From positions 1-31,447 of the forward strand of contig CANOGI010000002.1 in the NCBI GenBank assembly GCA_947565475.1: a stretch of DNA of 31,447 bases. Reading direction: 5' to 3'. A program made the position numbers and the translations under genes. Of the stretch, positions 23,222 to 30,441 are shown piece after piece. The stretch comes from an uncultured Eubacteriaceae bacterium. GTDB taxonomy: Bacteria > Bacillota > Clostridia > Lachnospirales > CAG-274. Numbering within the stretch: position 1 is the first letter of the stretch; every line of letters begins with the position of its first letter. Under the pieces are notes generated by a model. It was not told the origin of the DNA, searched no databases, and saw only the letters and a program-made list of their open reading frames with translations.

Positions 23222-24223
23222 TTGAATTTTTTAGAAAACATTAAGGCTAAAGCAAAAGCTGACAAAAAAACTATCGTTTTACCGGAGTCTTTTGAGAAAA
23301 GAACTCTTGACGCCGCTAAAGTTATTCTTGAAGAAGGTATAGCAAACGTTATACTTGTGGGAGACAAAGACGAGATTATTAAAAAGGCGGATGGAGCGGA
23401 CGTATCCAAAGCTATTTTTATAGACCCTAAAAATTATGATAAATTTGACGAGCTTGTTGATAAATTTGTTGAACTTAGAGGAGCTAAGGGCGTTACTCCT
23501 GACAAGGCTAAAGAGACTTTATTAAACGACCCTTTGTATTTTGGCGTTTTGCTTGTTAAATGCGGTTATGCCGACGGTATGGTAGCGGGAGCGATAAACG
23601 CTACGGCGAACGTTCTTCGTCCATGTCTTCAAATTCTTAAAACGGCGCCAGGAACAAAGATTGTTTCCGCTTTCTTTGTTATGATTGTTCCTGACTGTGA
23701 TTTGGGGGCAAACGGTACCTTTATATTTGCCGACTGCGGTCTTGAGCAGAACCCGACTCCTGAGAAGCTTGCCGCTATCGCTCAAAGCTCAGCTAAATCA
23801 TTTAAGATGCTTGTGGGAGAAGAACCTATTGTCGCTATGCTCTCACACTCTACTAAAGGAAGCGCTAAACATGACGACGTTACTAAGGTTGTGGAAGCTA
23901 CTAAAATCGCTAAGGAAGAAAATCCCGACCTTAAACTTGACGGCGAGTTTCAGCTTGACGCCGCTATTGTTCCGAGTGTTGGACAGCTTAAAGCGCCTGA
24001 CAGCGACGTCGCGGGAAAAGCTAATGTATTGGTATTTCCTGACCTTGACGCGGGAAACATCGGTTATAAGCTTGTTCAGAGACTTGCTAAAGCTGAAGCT
24101 TACGGCCCAATTACACAAGGTATCGCTAAACCTGTAAACGATTTGTCAAGAGGCTGTGTAGCGGAGGATATTGTTGGCGTTGTGGCTATCACCGCTGTTC
24201 AAGCTCAGCTTTCAGGCAAATAA
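23222..24223 (+). CDS. pta: Phosphate acetyltransferase
   Basis: A 333-residue Pta, converting acetyl-CoA and phosphate to acetyl-phosphate. It is the short, single-domain class without the regulatory N-terminal extension of enteric Pta. Typical blocks are KKTIVLPESFEKRTLDAAKV, YADGMVAGAINATANVLRP, MLSHSTKGSAKHDDV and the C-terminal ANVLVFPDLDAGNIGYKLVQ followed by GPITQGIAKPVNDLSRGC. Start is a TTG preceded by AAAGGGG. With ackA 261 bases downstream it makes the acetate-forming, ATP-yielding branch of fermentation. A promoter was not confidently found. Confidence 0.97.
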   Translation: MNFLENIKAKAKADKKTIVLPESFEKRTLDAAKVILEEGIANVILVGDKDEIIKKADGADVSKAIFIDPKNYDKFDELVDKFVELRGAKGVTPDKAKETLLNDPLYFGVLLVKCGYADGMVAGAINATANVLRPCLQILKTAPGTKIVSAFFVMIVPDCDLGANGTFIFADCGLEQNPTPEKLAAIAQSSAKSFKMLVGEEPIVAMLSHSTKGSAKHDDVTKVVEATKIAKEENPDLKLDGEFQLDAAIVPSVGQLKAPDSDVAGKANVLVFPDLDAGNIGYKLVQRLAKAEAYGPITQGIAKPVNDLSRGCVAEDIVGVVAITAVQAQLSGK

Positions 24224-24303
24224 TTAATTTATTGGTTAAGTAAAAATTATTTTTATAGCTTAAATTTTTATAAATAAATAATTTTTTTGGAAAAGACTGA
24301 TTA

Positions 24304-24441
24304 GTTATTCACAACAGCGTAATATCAATGGGGGACAACTTATAAAGTGATTCGGGAGAATAAAAATATTTTTTATTTATCTCTTTTTCCCTGTTGTTTA
24401 TTACGCTTTTGGGGATAATAAGTTTATTGGGGCTGAATAAC
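24304..24441. repeat. Nested inverted repeat between pta and ackA
   Basis: GTTATTCA (24304-24311) mirrors TGAATAAC (24434-24441), and inside it GCGTAATA (24317-24324) mirrors TATTACGC (24399-24406). Both pairs are perfect 8-mers at similar nesting, which may reflect a decayed small element or an operator/cruciform. Confidence 0.35.
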
Positions 24442-24484
24442 GAAACAGCGCTATATTTTTATAAAGTTGTAAAGGAGAAAAACA

Positions 24485-25678
24485 ATGAAAATTTTAGTTA
24501 TTAATTGCGGAAGCTCATCTTTAAAATATCAGTTGTATAATATGGATAACGGAAACGTGCTCGCTAAAGGTCTTGTTGAGAGAATCGGCATAGACGGCTC
24601 TAACCTCCAGCACACTCCTGAGGGAAAAGAGAAAGTTGTTTTTACCCAGCCTTTAGCCGACCACAATGAGGCTATTAAACTTGTTATTGAAAAACTTACG
24701 GACAAAGAGGTAGGTGTGATTTCAGACCTCAAGGAAATTAACGGTGTGGGCCATAGAGTAGTGCATGGCAGTAAATATTTCAGCAAATCATGCGTTGTTA
24801 CGGACGAGGTTAAGGACGCCATCAGAAAATGTTTTGACTTAGGACCTTTACACAATCCAGCTAATCTTATGGGTATTGAGGCTTGTGAGAAGCTTATGCC
24901 GGGGACTCCTCAGATTACGGTATTTGATACAGCTTTCCATCAAACTATGCCAGAGAAAGCATATATGTACGCTCTTCCTTACGAGTATTATGAGAAGTAT
25001 GACATAAGAAGATATGGTTTCCATGGCACAAGCCACAAATATGTTTCATCAAGAGCTGTTGATATGCTTGGCGGAAAAAAAGACGCTAAAGTTATCACAT
25101 GTCATTTGGGAAACGGTTCAAGTATAGCGGCTATTAAAAACGGGGAGGTTATTGACACGACAATGGGTCTTACACCTCTTGAGGGTCTTGTTATGGGCAC
25201 GAGATGCGGAGATATTGACCCGGCTATAGTTCTCTATCTTATGAACAAAGAAAATCTCTCAACTCAGGAAGTTGACACTGTTATGAATAAGAAATCAGGC
25301 GTTCTTGGCGTTTCAGGTGTCTCAAGCGATTTCAGGGATATTGAGGCGGCTATGAATGATGGAAACGAAAGAGCTAAACTCGCTCTTGATATGTTCCACT
25401 ATAAGGTTGCTAAATATATCGGAGAGTATTATGTAGCGTTAGGAGGAGCCGACGCTATCGTGTTTACAGCGGGACTTGGGGAAAACAGCAAGACAAGCAG
25501 ACTCGCTATTTGTGAATATCTTAAATGCTTAGGCGTAGAGATAGACAACGAGAAAAACGGTATCAGAGGTCAGGAAATCGATATAGCTTCGGAAAACTCA
25601 AAAATTCGCGTTCTTGTGATTCCTACTAACGAGGAATTGATGATAGCTCAGGATACTAAAGAACTTCTTGACAAATAA
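24485..25678 (+). CDS. ackA: Acetate kinase
   Basis: A 397-residue AckA, transferring phosphate from acetyl-phosphate to ADP to give acetate and ATP. The ASKHA-fold landmarks are MKILVINCGSSSLKYQLYNM (adenosine and metal site), GVGHRVVHGSKYF, VFDTAFHQTMPEKAYMYALP and RRYGFHGTSHKYV with the catalytic histidine. CHLGNGSSIAAI (phosphate-binding) and FTAGLGENS complete the set. Length is the family norm. AAAGGAG precedes the ATG. It follows pta but with a 261-base gap containing inverted repeats. Its last codons also contain the -35 box of the downstream promoter. Confidence 0.98.
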   Translation: MKILVINCGSSSLKYQLYNMDNGNVLAKGLVERIGIDGSNLQHTPEGKEKVVFTQPLADHNEAIKLVIEKLTDKEVGVISDLKEINGVGHRVVHGSKYFSKSCVVTDEVKDAIRKCFDLGPLHNPANLMGIEACEKLMPGTPQITVFDTAFHQTMPEKAYMYALPYEYYEKYDIRRYGFHGTSHKYVSSRAVDMLGGKKDAKVITCHLGNGSSIAAIKNGEVIDTTMGLTPLEGLVMGTRCGDIDPAIVLYLMNKENLSTQEVDTVMNKKSGVLGVSGVSSDFRDIEAAMNDGNERAKLALDMFHYKVAKYIGEYYVALGGADAIVFTAGLGENSKTSRLAICEYLKCLGVEIDNEKNGIRGQEIDIASENSKIRVLVIPTNEELMIAQDTKELLDK

Positions 25679-25697
25679 TATACATTAATGATATAAT
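25668..25697 (+). promoter_or_regulatory. Sigma-A promoter for yceD-rpmF
   Basis: TTGACA (25668-25673), 18 bases, TATAAT (25692-25697): both boxes are perfect consensus. The -35 box lies within the last codons of ackA, so it separates yceD-rpmF expression from ackA. Confidence 0.75.
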
Positions 25698-25738
25698 AGC
25701 CAATGGACTTATTCTTCGGACGGAACGGGAGTGTGTTT

Positions 25739-26245
25739 ATGATTATTGACGTCAGTAATTTTATTGATGGTGAGACAAGAGAGGTTTCCTTTTCCGAAAA
25801 AGTTTTGATACCGGAAAATTATTGTGTAGACAATAACGCCGACGTTAAAGTTGTGGGAGAAATCTCAAATGAAAAGGGAAAATTTCATTTTACCGGAAAT
25901 GTTTTGGCGAGTCTTTGTTTAAATTGTGATTTATGTCTTAAACCTTTTTATGTTGAGCTTAAATTTATTATTGATGAGATTTTTTCCGATGATTTCAGCG
26001 AGGTTGACAGTGAAAATGATTTTTTTCATTTTTCTGATAAAAAAATAAATCTTGCTGAGGCCATTATAAGCGGTATTTTATTTAATATTCCTATGAAAGC
26101 TGTTTGTTCCGATAACTGCAAAGGGTTATGCGGTGTTTGCGGGCACAATCTTAATGAGGGTGACTGCCAATGCGATAAAACCTATGTTAATCCGAAGTTT
26201 GAAAAATTGAAAGCTCTTTTTGAGGAAAGTGAAGAGGAGGTGTAA
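25739..26245 (+). CDS. YceD/DUF177 family protein
   Basis: A 168-residue YceD (DUF177) protein. The family is implicated in 23S rRNA maturation or ribosome assembly and is nearly always placed upstream of rpmF, as here, three bases apart. The middle pair CLNCDLCLKPF and the C-terminal cluster CSDNCKGLCGVCGHNLNEGD with CQC suit a metal-binding site. ATG 25739 is preferred to 25703 because CGGGAG lies 7 bases upstream and the family begins M-x-I-D-V/L-S. The perfect promoter at 25668-25697 drives it. Confidence 0.92.
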   Translation: MIIDVSNFIDGETREVSFSEKVLIPENYCVDNNADVKVVGEISNEKGKFHFTGNVLASLCLNCDLCLKPFYVELKFIIDEIFSDDFSEVDSENDFFHFSDKKINLAEAIISGILFNIPMKAVCSDNCKGLCGVCGHNLNEGDCQCDKTYVNPKFEKLKALFEESEEEV

Positions 26246-26248
26246 TAT

Positions 26249-26431
26249 ATGTCTATTTGTCCTAAGGGTAAGATGTCTAAGTCTAAAAGAGATAAAAGAA
26301 GAGCTCAGAGTTGGAAAATTGCAACTCCTACTTTAGTTGCCTGCAGTAAATGCGGGGAATTGATGAGACCTCACAGAGCGTGCAGAGCTTGCGGTTCTTA
26401 CAATAAAAGAACAGTTTTGAATGTGGATTGA
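26249..26431 (+). CDS. rpmF: 50S ribosomal protein L32
   Basis: A 60-residue L32 of the zinc-binding (four-cysteine) form. The basic N-terminal part KMSKSKRDKRRAQSWK is typical, and the zinc ribbon is CSKCGELMRPHRACRACG. The first residues, MSICPKGKMS, differ from the usual MAVPKRKTS and add a fifth cysteine. It starts 3 bases after the yceD stop, with GGAGGTG as ribosome site inside the yceD end. The operon yceD-rpmF closes with a terminator at 26443-26482; plsX lies beyond a 523-base gap of repeats rather than directly adjoining. Confidence 0.96.
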   Translation: MSICPKGKMSKSKRDKRRAQSWKIATPTLVACSKCGELMRPHRACRACGSYNKRTVLNVD

Positions 26432-26442
26432 CGTCTATAATA

Positions 26443-26482
26443 TAAGGCGACTTGTGTATTTTCATAAGTTGCCTTTTGTTTT
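26443..26482 (+). terminator. Intrinsic terminator after rpmF
   Basis: AAGGCGACTTGTG (26444-26456) pairs, with G-U wobbles, with CATAAGTTGCCTT (26463-26475), followed by TTTTGTTTT. Confidence 0.82.
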
Positions 26483-26499
26483 ATGATAATACCGCGGAA

Positions 26500-26666
26500 T
26501 TATAGTCAAACTACTTGAAAATAAACAAAAGGAGGCGAGATTAAAATTATTTTTGCGAGACAGCGAAAGGAGAGCATAGCCTAATGCCTATGTCAACTGA
26601 CGCTAACGTGGTAAAAAGGATTTTAATTTGCCGAACTTGTTCATTTTTCAAGTGATTTGACTATAA
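26500..26666. repeat. Non-autonomous inverted-repeat element, TATAGTCAA family, copy 3
   Basis: The left end TTATAGTCAAACTACTTG and the complement of the right end TTATAGTCAAATCACTTG form near-perfect inverted repeats. The 167-base element is in the opposite orientation to the copy at 8884-9045 and aligns with its reverse complement over most of its length. Non-coding. Confidence 0.82.
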
Positions 26667-26709
26667 ATAAAGCGGATTTGATATTATAGCGATTCACAAA
26701 AGCTTTAAC

Positions 26710-26783
26710 GCGAACAGATAAAAGAATTCCTTTAATATATAAGTTTTTTAAAACTTGTTTGTTCCATTCTTTTATTAGTTCGC
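26710..26783. repeat. Inverted repeat upstream of plsX
   Basis: GCGAACAGATAAAAGAAT (26710-26727) is matched by ATTCTTTTATTAGTTCGC (26766-26783), 17 of 18 positions, with a smaller AAGTTTTTTAAAACTT palindrome inside the loop. The remaining bases to plsX contain no gene. Confidence 0.5.
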
Positions 26784-26954
26784 TATAAATGAAAATATGA
26801 AAAGTTTTTGGCACTTATTTATAAGCCGTTAATGTTTTGTTGTTTTGTCATTGTGTGAATACGCTTAAAATAATACTAAACATTGTTTAATATTAGAAAA
26901 GCGCTTCCTTAAAAATTATTTTTAAAAACAGTTTGACACGCGGAGGATTTTTTT

Positions 26955-27950
26955 ATGAGTGATATTATTATTGCTGTAGATGCTATGGGCGGCGATAATG
27001 CTCCTTTTGAAATCGTTAAGGGTTGTGTTTTCGCGGTAGGAGAACATAAAAATATTAAAATTATTCTAATCGGGCGAGAGAAAGAGGTTCGGGAGGAACT
27101 GGATAAATATAACCAGGATAAATCAAGAATAGAGATTTTAAACGCCGATGAGGTTATCGCTACCGAGGAAAGTCCCACTGCCGCCATTAAAAACAAGAAA
27201 AATTCTTCAATGGTTATAGGGCTTAATCTGGTTAAGGAGGGAAAGGCGGCGGCTTTTATTTCGGCGGGCAATACAGGAGCGCTTCTTACAGGAGCGGTTA
27301 CTATTATTAAAAGGATAAAAGGCGTTGAAAGACCAGCTTTAGGCACTCTCATGCCTATGGAAAACGGAAAAAGCTCTTTACTTATAGACGCCGGCGCTAA
27401 TGTTGACGCTAAACCCTCTTTTCTTGTTCAATTCGCGAAAATGGGTTCTGTCTATATGGAAAACGTTATGGGAATTAAAAATCCTAAAGTGGGTCTTATT
27501 AATATAGGCACTGAAAAGGAAAAGGGCAACACCCTTACAAAAGAAACTTATGAGCTTCTTGAGGAATCTGATATTAATTTTGTCGGCAATATAGAGGCGA
27601 GGGACTTGTTTTTAGGCAAGGTTGATGTTATGGTCTGCGACGCTTTTGTAGGCAACGTCATTCTTAAATTCGCAGAGGGGTTTGCAGGCAGTATTTTAAG
27701 AATTATAAAAAAGGAACTGTTATCGAGTTTTTTGTCGAAAGTTGGCGCTCTCTTGTCGTCAGGTTCTTTTAAAAGGCTTAAAAAATATTTTGATTACTCA
27801 AAAGTCGGCGGGGCGCCATTTATCGGACTCAGCGGACTTGTTGTCAAAGCACACGGGAATTCAAAGGAAAAAGATATTGTCGGCGCTATTAATCAGTGTA
27901 TTAAATTTATAGAAAGTGATATTACTAATAAAATACAAGAAAAAATATAA
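26955..27950 (+). CDS. plsX: Phosphate acyltransferase PlsX
   Basis: A 331-residue PlsX, making acyl-phosphate from acyl-ACP for phospholipid synthesis at the membrane surface. Landmarks are IIIAVDAMGGDNAPFEIVKG, ESPTAAIKNKKNSSMVIGL, AAAFISAGNTGALLTGA and the acyl-phosphate region VGLINIGTEKEKGN. DVMVCDAFVGNVILKFAEG and GGAPFIGLSGLVVKAHGNS follow. GGAGG precedes ATG 26955. acpP follows 422 bases later and rnc after that, the conserved plsX-acpP-rnc order but without the fabD and fabG often found between. fapR is not adjacent either. Confidence 0.97.
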   Translation: MSDIIIAVDAMGGDNAPFEIVKGCVFAVGEHKNIKIILIGREKEVREELDKYNQDKSRIEILNADEVIATEESPTAAIKNKKNSSMVIGLNLVKEGKAAAFISAGNTGALLTGAVTIIKRIKGVERPALGTLMPMENGKSSLLIDAGANVDAKPSFLVQFAKMGSVYMENVMGIKNPKVGLINIGTEKEKGNTLTKETYELLEESDINFVGNIEARDLFLGKVDVMVCDAFVGNVILKFAEGFAGSILRIIKKELLSSFLSKVGALLSSGSFKRLKKYFDYSKVGGAPFIGLSGLVVKAHGNSKEKDIVGAINQCIKFIESDITNKIQEKI

Positions 27951-28372
27951 TTTAGCTATTGTAAATTGTTTAAATATTTAGTATATTATAAATATGTGGC
28001 AAGAATTTAATATTAAGGGAATAACGGTTAATTAATTTTGGTCTCGCTTGTCTGAAAGCTTATTTGGATATATAAAATGTCTGTTTGTTTCTTTCAATTT
28101 TGTATATTTCGCGAATGGTTTTTAAGAGAGCTTTACCTGTATTTTAATGAATTAATTAATTTAATACTAAATAACGTTTAATCAGCGGATAAAAAGTTAA
28201 AACAGTTTTTTTTAGGCAAGCTTTTATCAATTTTTAAACGGATGTTTAATATGGTATTTCTTTAAAGTCGGCATAATACTTTTAAAGGCGTATTAGAAAT
28301 TAAAATGTACGCTTTGATTTTTTTGCTGTTTTCTTGCGTTTAATTTATATATTTTTTTAAGGAGTGTAAAAA
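27951..28372 (+). promoter_or_regulatory. plsX-acpP spacer with candidate promoter
   Basis: No gene is visible in these 422 bases. TTGTAA (27959-27964), 17 bases and TATATT (27982-27987) form a possible sigma-A promoter, which would leave a leader of about 380 bases before acpP. I recognise no riboswitch or repeat family here. Confidence 0.35.
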
Positions 28373-28606
28373 ATGGAATTTGAAAAAGTTAAAGAGATTA
28401 TTGCTGAACAGATGAGTATTTCCGAAGATGAGATTACTATGGAAACATCTTTTACCGATGATTTAGGCGCGGATTCTTTGGATATTTTTCAGATTATTTC
28501 AGAGTTAGAGGAGAACTTTGACATCGAGTTTGAGAACGATGACGCTGAAAACGTTAAAACCGTGGGCGACGCGGTTGAGTACATCAAAAAAGCTCAAAGC
28601 AAATAA
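28373..28606 (+). CDS. acpP: Acyl carrier protein
   Basis: A 77-residue acidic acyl carrier protein, carrying growing acyl chains on a phosphopantetheine arm. The attachment serine is in DLGADSLDIFQII. The four-helix pattern is clear, with EEIEFE-like acidic stretch ELEENFDIEFENDDAEN and closing VGDAVEYIKKAQ. AAGGAG precedes the ATG. AcpS, the enzyme that attaches the arm, is encoded 2.4 kb downstream on the same strand. rnc follows after a structured 196-base spacer. Confidence 0.97.
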   Translation: MEFEKVKEIIAEQMSISEDEITMETSFTDDLGADSLDIFQIISELEENFDIEFENDDAENVKTVGDAVEYIKKAQSK

Positions 28607-28613
28607 TTTTTTT

Positions 28614-28715
28614 GGAAACGCTCAATAATAGTATTGTCCGTTATGGCGGAGTTTTTATTGACCTTAAATTGATATTGACAATACCATTACCCATAAAATT
28701 ACTTTTGGTGTTTCC
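28614..28715. repeat. Inverted-repeat element in the acpP-rnc spacer
   Basis: GGAAAC (28614-28619) mirrors GTTTCC (28710-28715), and GTATTGTC (28631-28638) mirrors GACAATAC (28677-28684). The right end read in complement is AGGAAACACC, the same ten bases that begin the elements at 15530 and 29486, so it may be an internally deleted relative. Confidence 0.4.
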
Positions 28716-28728
28716 TTAACTTTATGTG

Positions 28729-28777
28729 TAGTATCACAAGGGGGCGTTAAAAATATTAATGCCCCTTTGTGATGTTA
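28729..28777 (+). promoter_or_regulatory. Long stem-loop in the rnc leader (possible RNase III site)
   Basis: Bases 28729-28748 pair without interruption with 28758-28777, 20 bp including four G-U wobbles, around a 9-base A/T loop. There is no U run on either strand, so it is not a standard terminator. It lies 25 bases upstream of the rnc ATG. Confidence 0.6.
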
Positions 28778-28802
28778 TAAAAACGGAAAGGATTGAGTTT
28801 TT

Positions 28803-29471
28803 ATGGAATTAGATATAGGTTATAAATTTAAAGACGATACGCTTTTGCGAATTGCTGTCACTCACAGTTCTTTCGCTCACGAATCAAAAGAGAACCTTGA
28901 CAACAACGAGAGATTTGAGTTTTTAGGGGACGCTGTTTTGGAATTCGCTATAAGCAGTTTTATTTTTAACGAATTTCCTGAGCTTCCGGAGGGAGAACTT
29001 ACAAAACTTCGCGCGAGCATTGTTTGTGAGGGAAATTTATCAAAAAGGGCGAGGGAGCTTAATTTAGGCGATTTTATTAGGCTTGGTAAAGGCGAGGAGC
29101 ATACCGGAGGCAGGGATAGAGACTCTATACTCGCTGACGCTATGGAGGCGATTTTCGGGGCGGTATATTTAGACGGCGGTATTGAGAATGCCTCAAAATT
29201 TATTGTAGAACTTATGAAACCCTCTATTTTTGAGCTTAGAAAAAACTTTAAATTTAACGACTGTAAGACTTATTTACAGGAAATTATTCAAAGCAAAAGT
29301 CAAGACGCTCTTGAATATACCATTATTAAAGAGAATGGGCCGGCTCATGACAAGGTTTTTATAGTTGAGGTATCTCATCAGGGAAAAATTCTTGGCAAAG
29401 GGTCGGGAAAAAATAAAAAAGAGGCAGAACAAAACGCCGCTTTTGACGCTATTAAGAAAATTGAGAGATAG
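28803..29471 (+). CDS. rnc: Ribonuclease III
   Basis: A 222-residue RNase III, cutting double-stranded RNA in rRNA and mRNA processing. The catalytic domain has the signature NERFEFLGDAVLEFA, with ELPEGELTKLRASIV and the second acidic site DSILADAMEAIFGAVYLDGG. The dsRNA-binding domain follows from about residue 150: CKTYLQEIIQSKSQDALEY and GKGSGKNKKEAEQNAAFDAI. GGAAAGG precedes the ATG. In many Firmicutes smc and ftsY follow rnc; here a repeat element begins 10 bases after the stop instead, so the usual operon is broken. The hairpin at 28729-28777 may allow autoregulation. Confidence 0.97.
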   Translation: MELDIGYKFKDDTLLRIAVTHSSFAHESKENLDNNERFEFLGDAVLEFAISSFIFNEFPELPEGELTKLRASIVCEGNLSKRARELNLGDFIRLGKGEEHTGGRDRDSILADAMEAIFGAVYLDGGIENASKFIVELMKPSIFELRKNFKFNDCKTYLQEIIQSKSQDALEYTIIKENGPAHDKVFIVEVSHQGKILGKGSGKNKKEAEQNAAFDAIKKIER

Positions 29472-29480
29472 GGAATATTT

Positions 29481-29715
29481 ACTATAGGAAACACCGCACG
29501 AAGAGGAAATAAAAATAATTTTACGAAAAAATACGCTCCTAACAAAAAAGCGTTTTCGTTTAAGTGGGATTAAAAATCCCATACTTACGCTAAATAGGCG
29601 CCGCGAAGATGTGCGGGCGGCTTTTAGCCGACTTTTGCGTAGTAAAAGCACTGATAATTCGCCTGCTGCTACTAAAATCATTTTTATTTTTAAATTATGC
29701 GGTGTTTCCTATAGT
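29481..29715. repeat. Non-autonomous inverted-repeat element, AGGAAACACCGCA family, copy 2
   Basis: Perfect 18-base terminal inverted repeats ACTATAGGAAACACCGCA occur at 29481-29498 and, in complement, at 29698-29715. The 235-base element is inverted relative to the copy at 15525-15757 and aligns with its reverse complement along the full length. It begins 10 bases after the rnc stop. No gene is inside. The perfect ends suggest a recently mobile copy. Confidence 0.88.
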
Positions 29716-29744
29716 CAATTACATCAATTTAATTTCTAAGGTTG

Positions 29745-29838
29745 TATAATTAAGCGACTTGAAAAAGGGCAAAAGTAGAAGGGATAAAAATAATTTTTTA
29801 TTTAGCTTTTTTTGTTTTTTTCAAGTTTATTAACTATA
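29745..29838. repeat. Non-autonomous inverted-repeat element, TATAGTCAA family, copy 4 (short)
   Basis: The left end TATAATTAAGCGACTTGAAA and the complement of the right end TATAGTTAATAAACTTGAAA are inverted repeats of the same family. At 94 bases it lacks most of the interior found in the copies at 8884 and 26500. Confidence 0.6.
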
Positions 29839-29979
29839 TTTTAAGGTATTTAATTCAGATACAATCTGACTATTACTCTATATACTAAAATGAGTTTAAT
29901 GGACTTTTTATAGAAATGTGCAGTAACTTGACAGGATTAGAAAAAACTATTTTATTCGATATTTCTTTATGCTCATGGG

Positions 29980-30084
29980 GTTTAAGCGATAAGAGAAGTC
30001 CACCGCTTTTTAAGTGGGGCTTATATTCAGTGGGAGTGTAAGCTCCCACTGAATATAAAGGCGAATGTTTTCGCCATCGATTAC
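29980..30084. repeat. Dispersed palindromic element (IS200/IS605-end-like), copy D
   Basis: This is the best-preserved copy. The centre is a perfect 16-bp hairpin, TTATATTCAGTGGGAG (30021-30036) with its complement (30043-30058). It is flanked by CCACCGCTTTTTAAGTGG on the left and AAAGGCGAATGTTTTCGCC on the right, with ends TAAGCGAT and ATCGATTA. The rest of the rnc to 30442 gap has no convincing gene; an AATTTTTGT/ACAAAAATT hairpin lies at 30088-30108. Confidence 0.68.
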
Positions 30085-30320
30085 GAGAATTTTTGTTACA
30101 CAAAAATTTGAGTAGTCTTGACAATAAAAAATGCCTTTTACTAAAAAAGCGCCTAAAGAAATACGCGGACGACGCAAGAGGGTTTTTGTTATTGAGTAAA
30201 ATAGTTTTTTATCTTTATGAAATTTCAATATATAGTTTTGAGAGAAATCTAATGGATGAACATATGCAGAGATTTTTATTTGCCTGCTGTTGTTTTTACG
30301 GATTTGAATTTGTCTTTATC

Positions 30321-30348
30321 TAAAATCTTCCGCTAAATATGACGATAT
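30321..30348 (+). promoter_or_regulatory. Sigma-28/sigma-D-like promoter upstream of the coiled-coil gene
   Basis: TAAA (30321-30324), 16 bases, GACGATAT (30341-30348). The -10 octamer is the same as in both flagellin promoters (5610 and 6898), and even the bases after it (ATAT) agree. It lies about 95 bases upstream of the gene at 30442. Confidence 0.55.
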
Positions 30349-30441
30349 ATATAGTACAATGAAAATATTTGAAGCAGTGTTTATTTTTAAAATATATGCT
30401 TGTTCGGATAATATAATTTATAATTCGGGAGGTGCATTCTT

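Noticed and set aside
30093..30323. Plus-strand 76-codon frame upstream of the coiled-coil gene
   Set aside because: It lacks a ribosome site, starts near a repeat and has no conserved look; the sigma-28-like promoter lies at its end.
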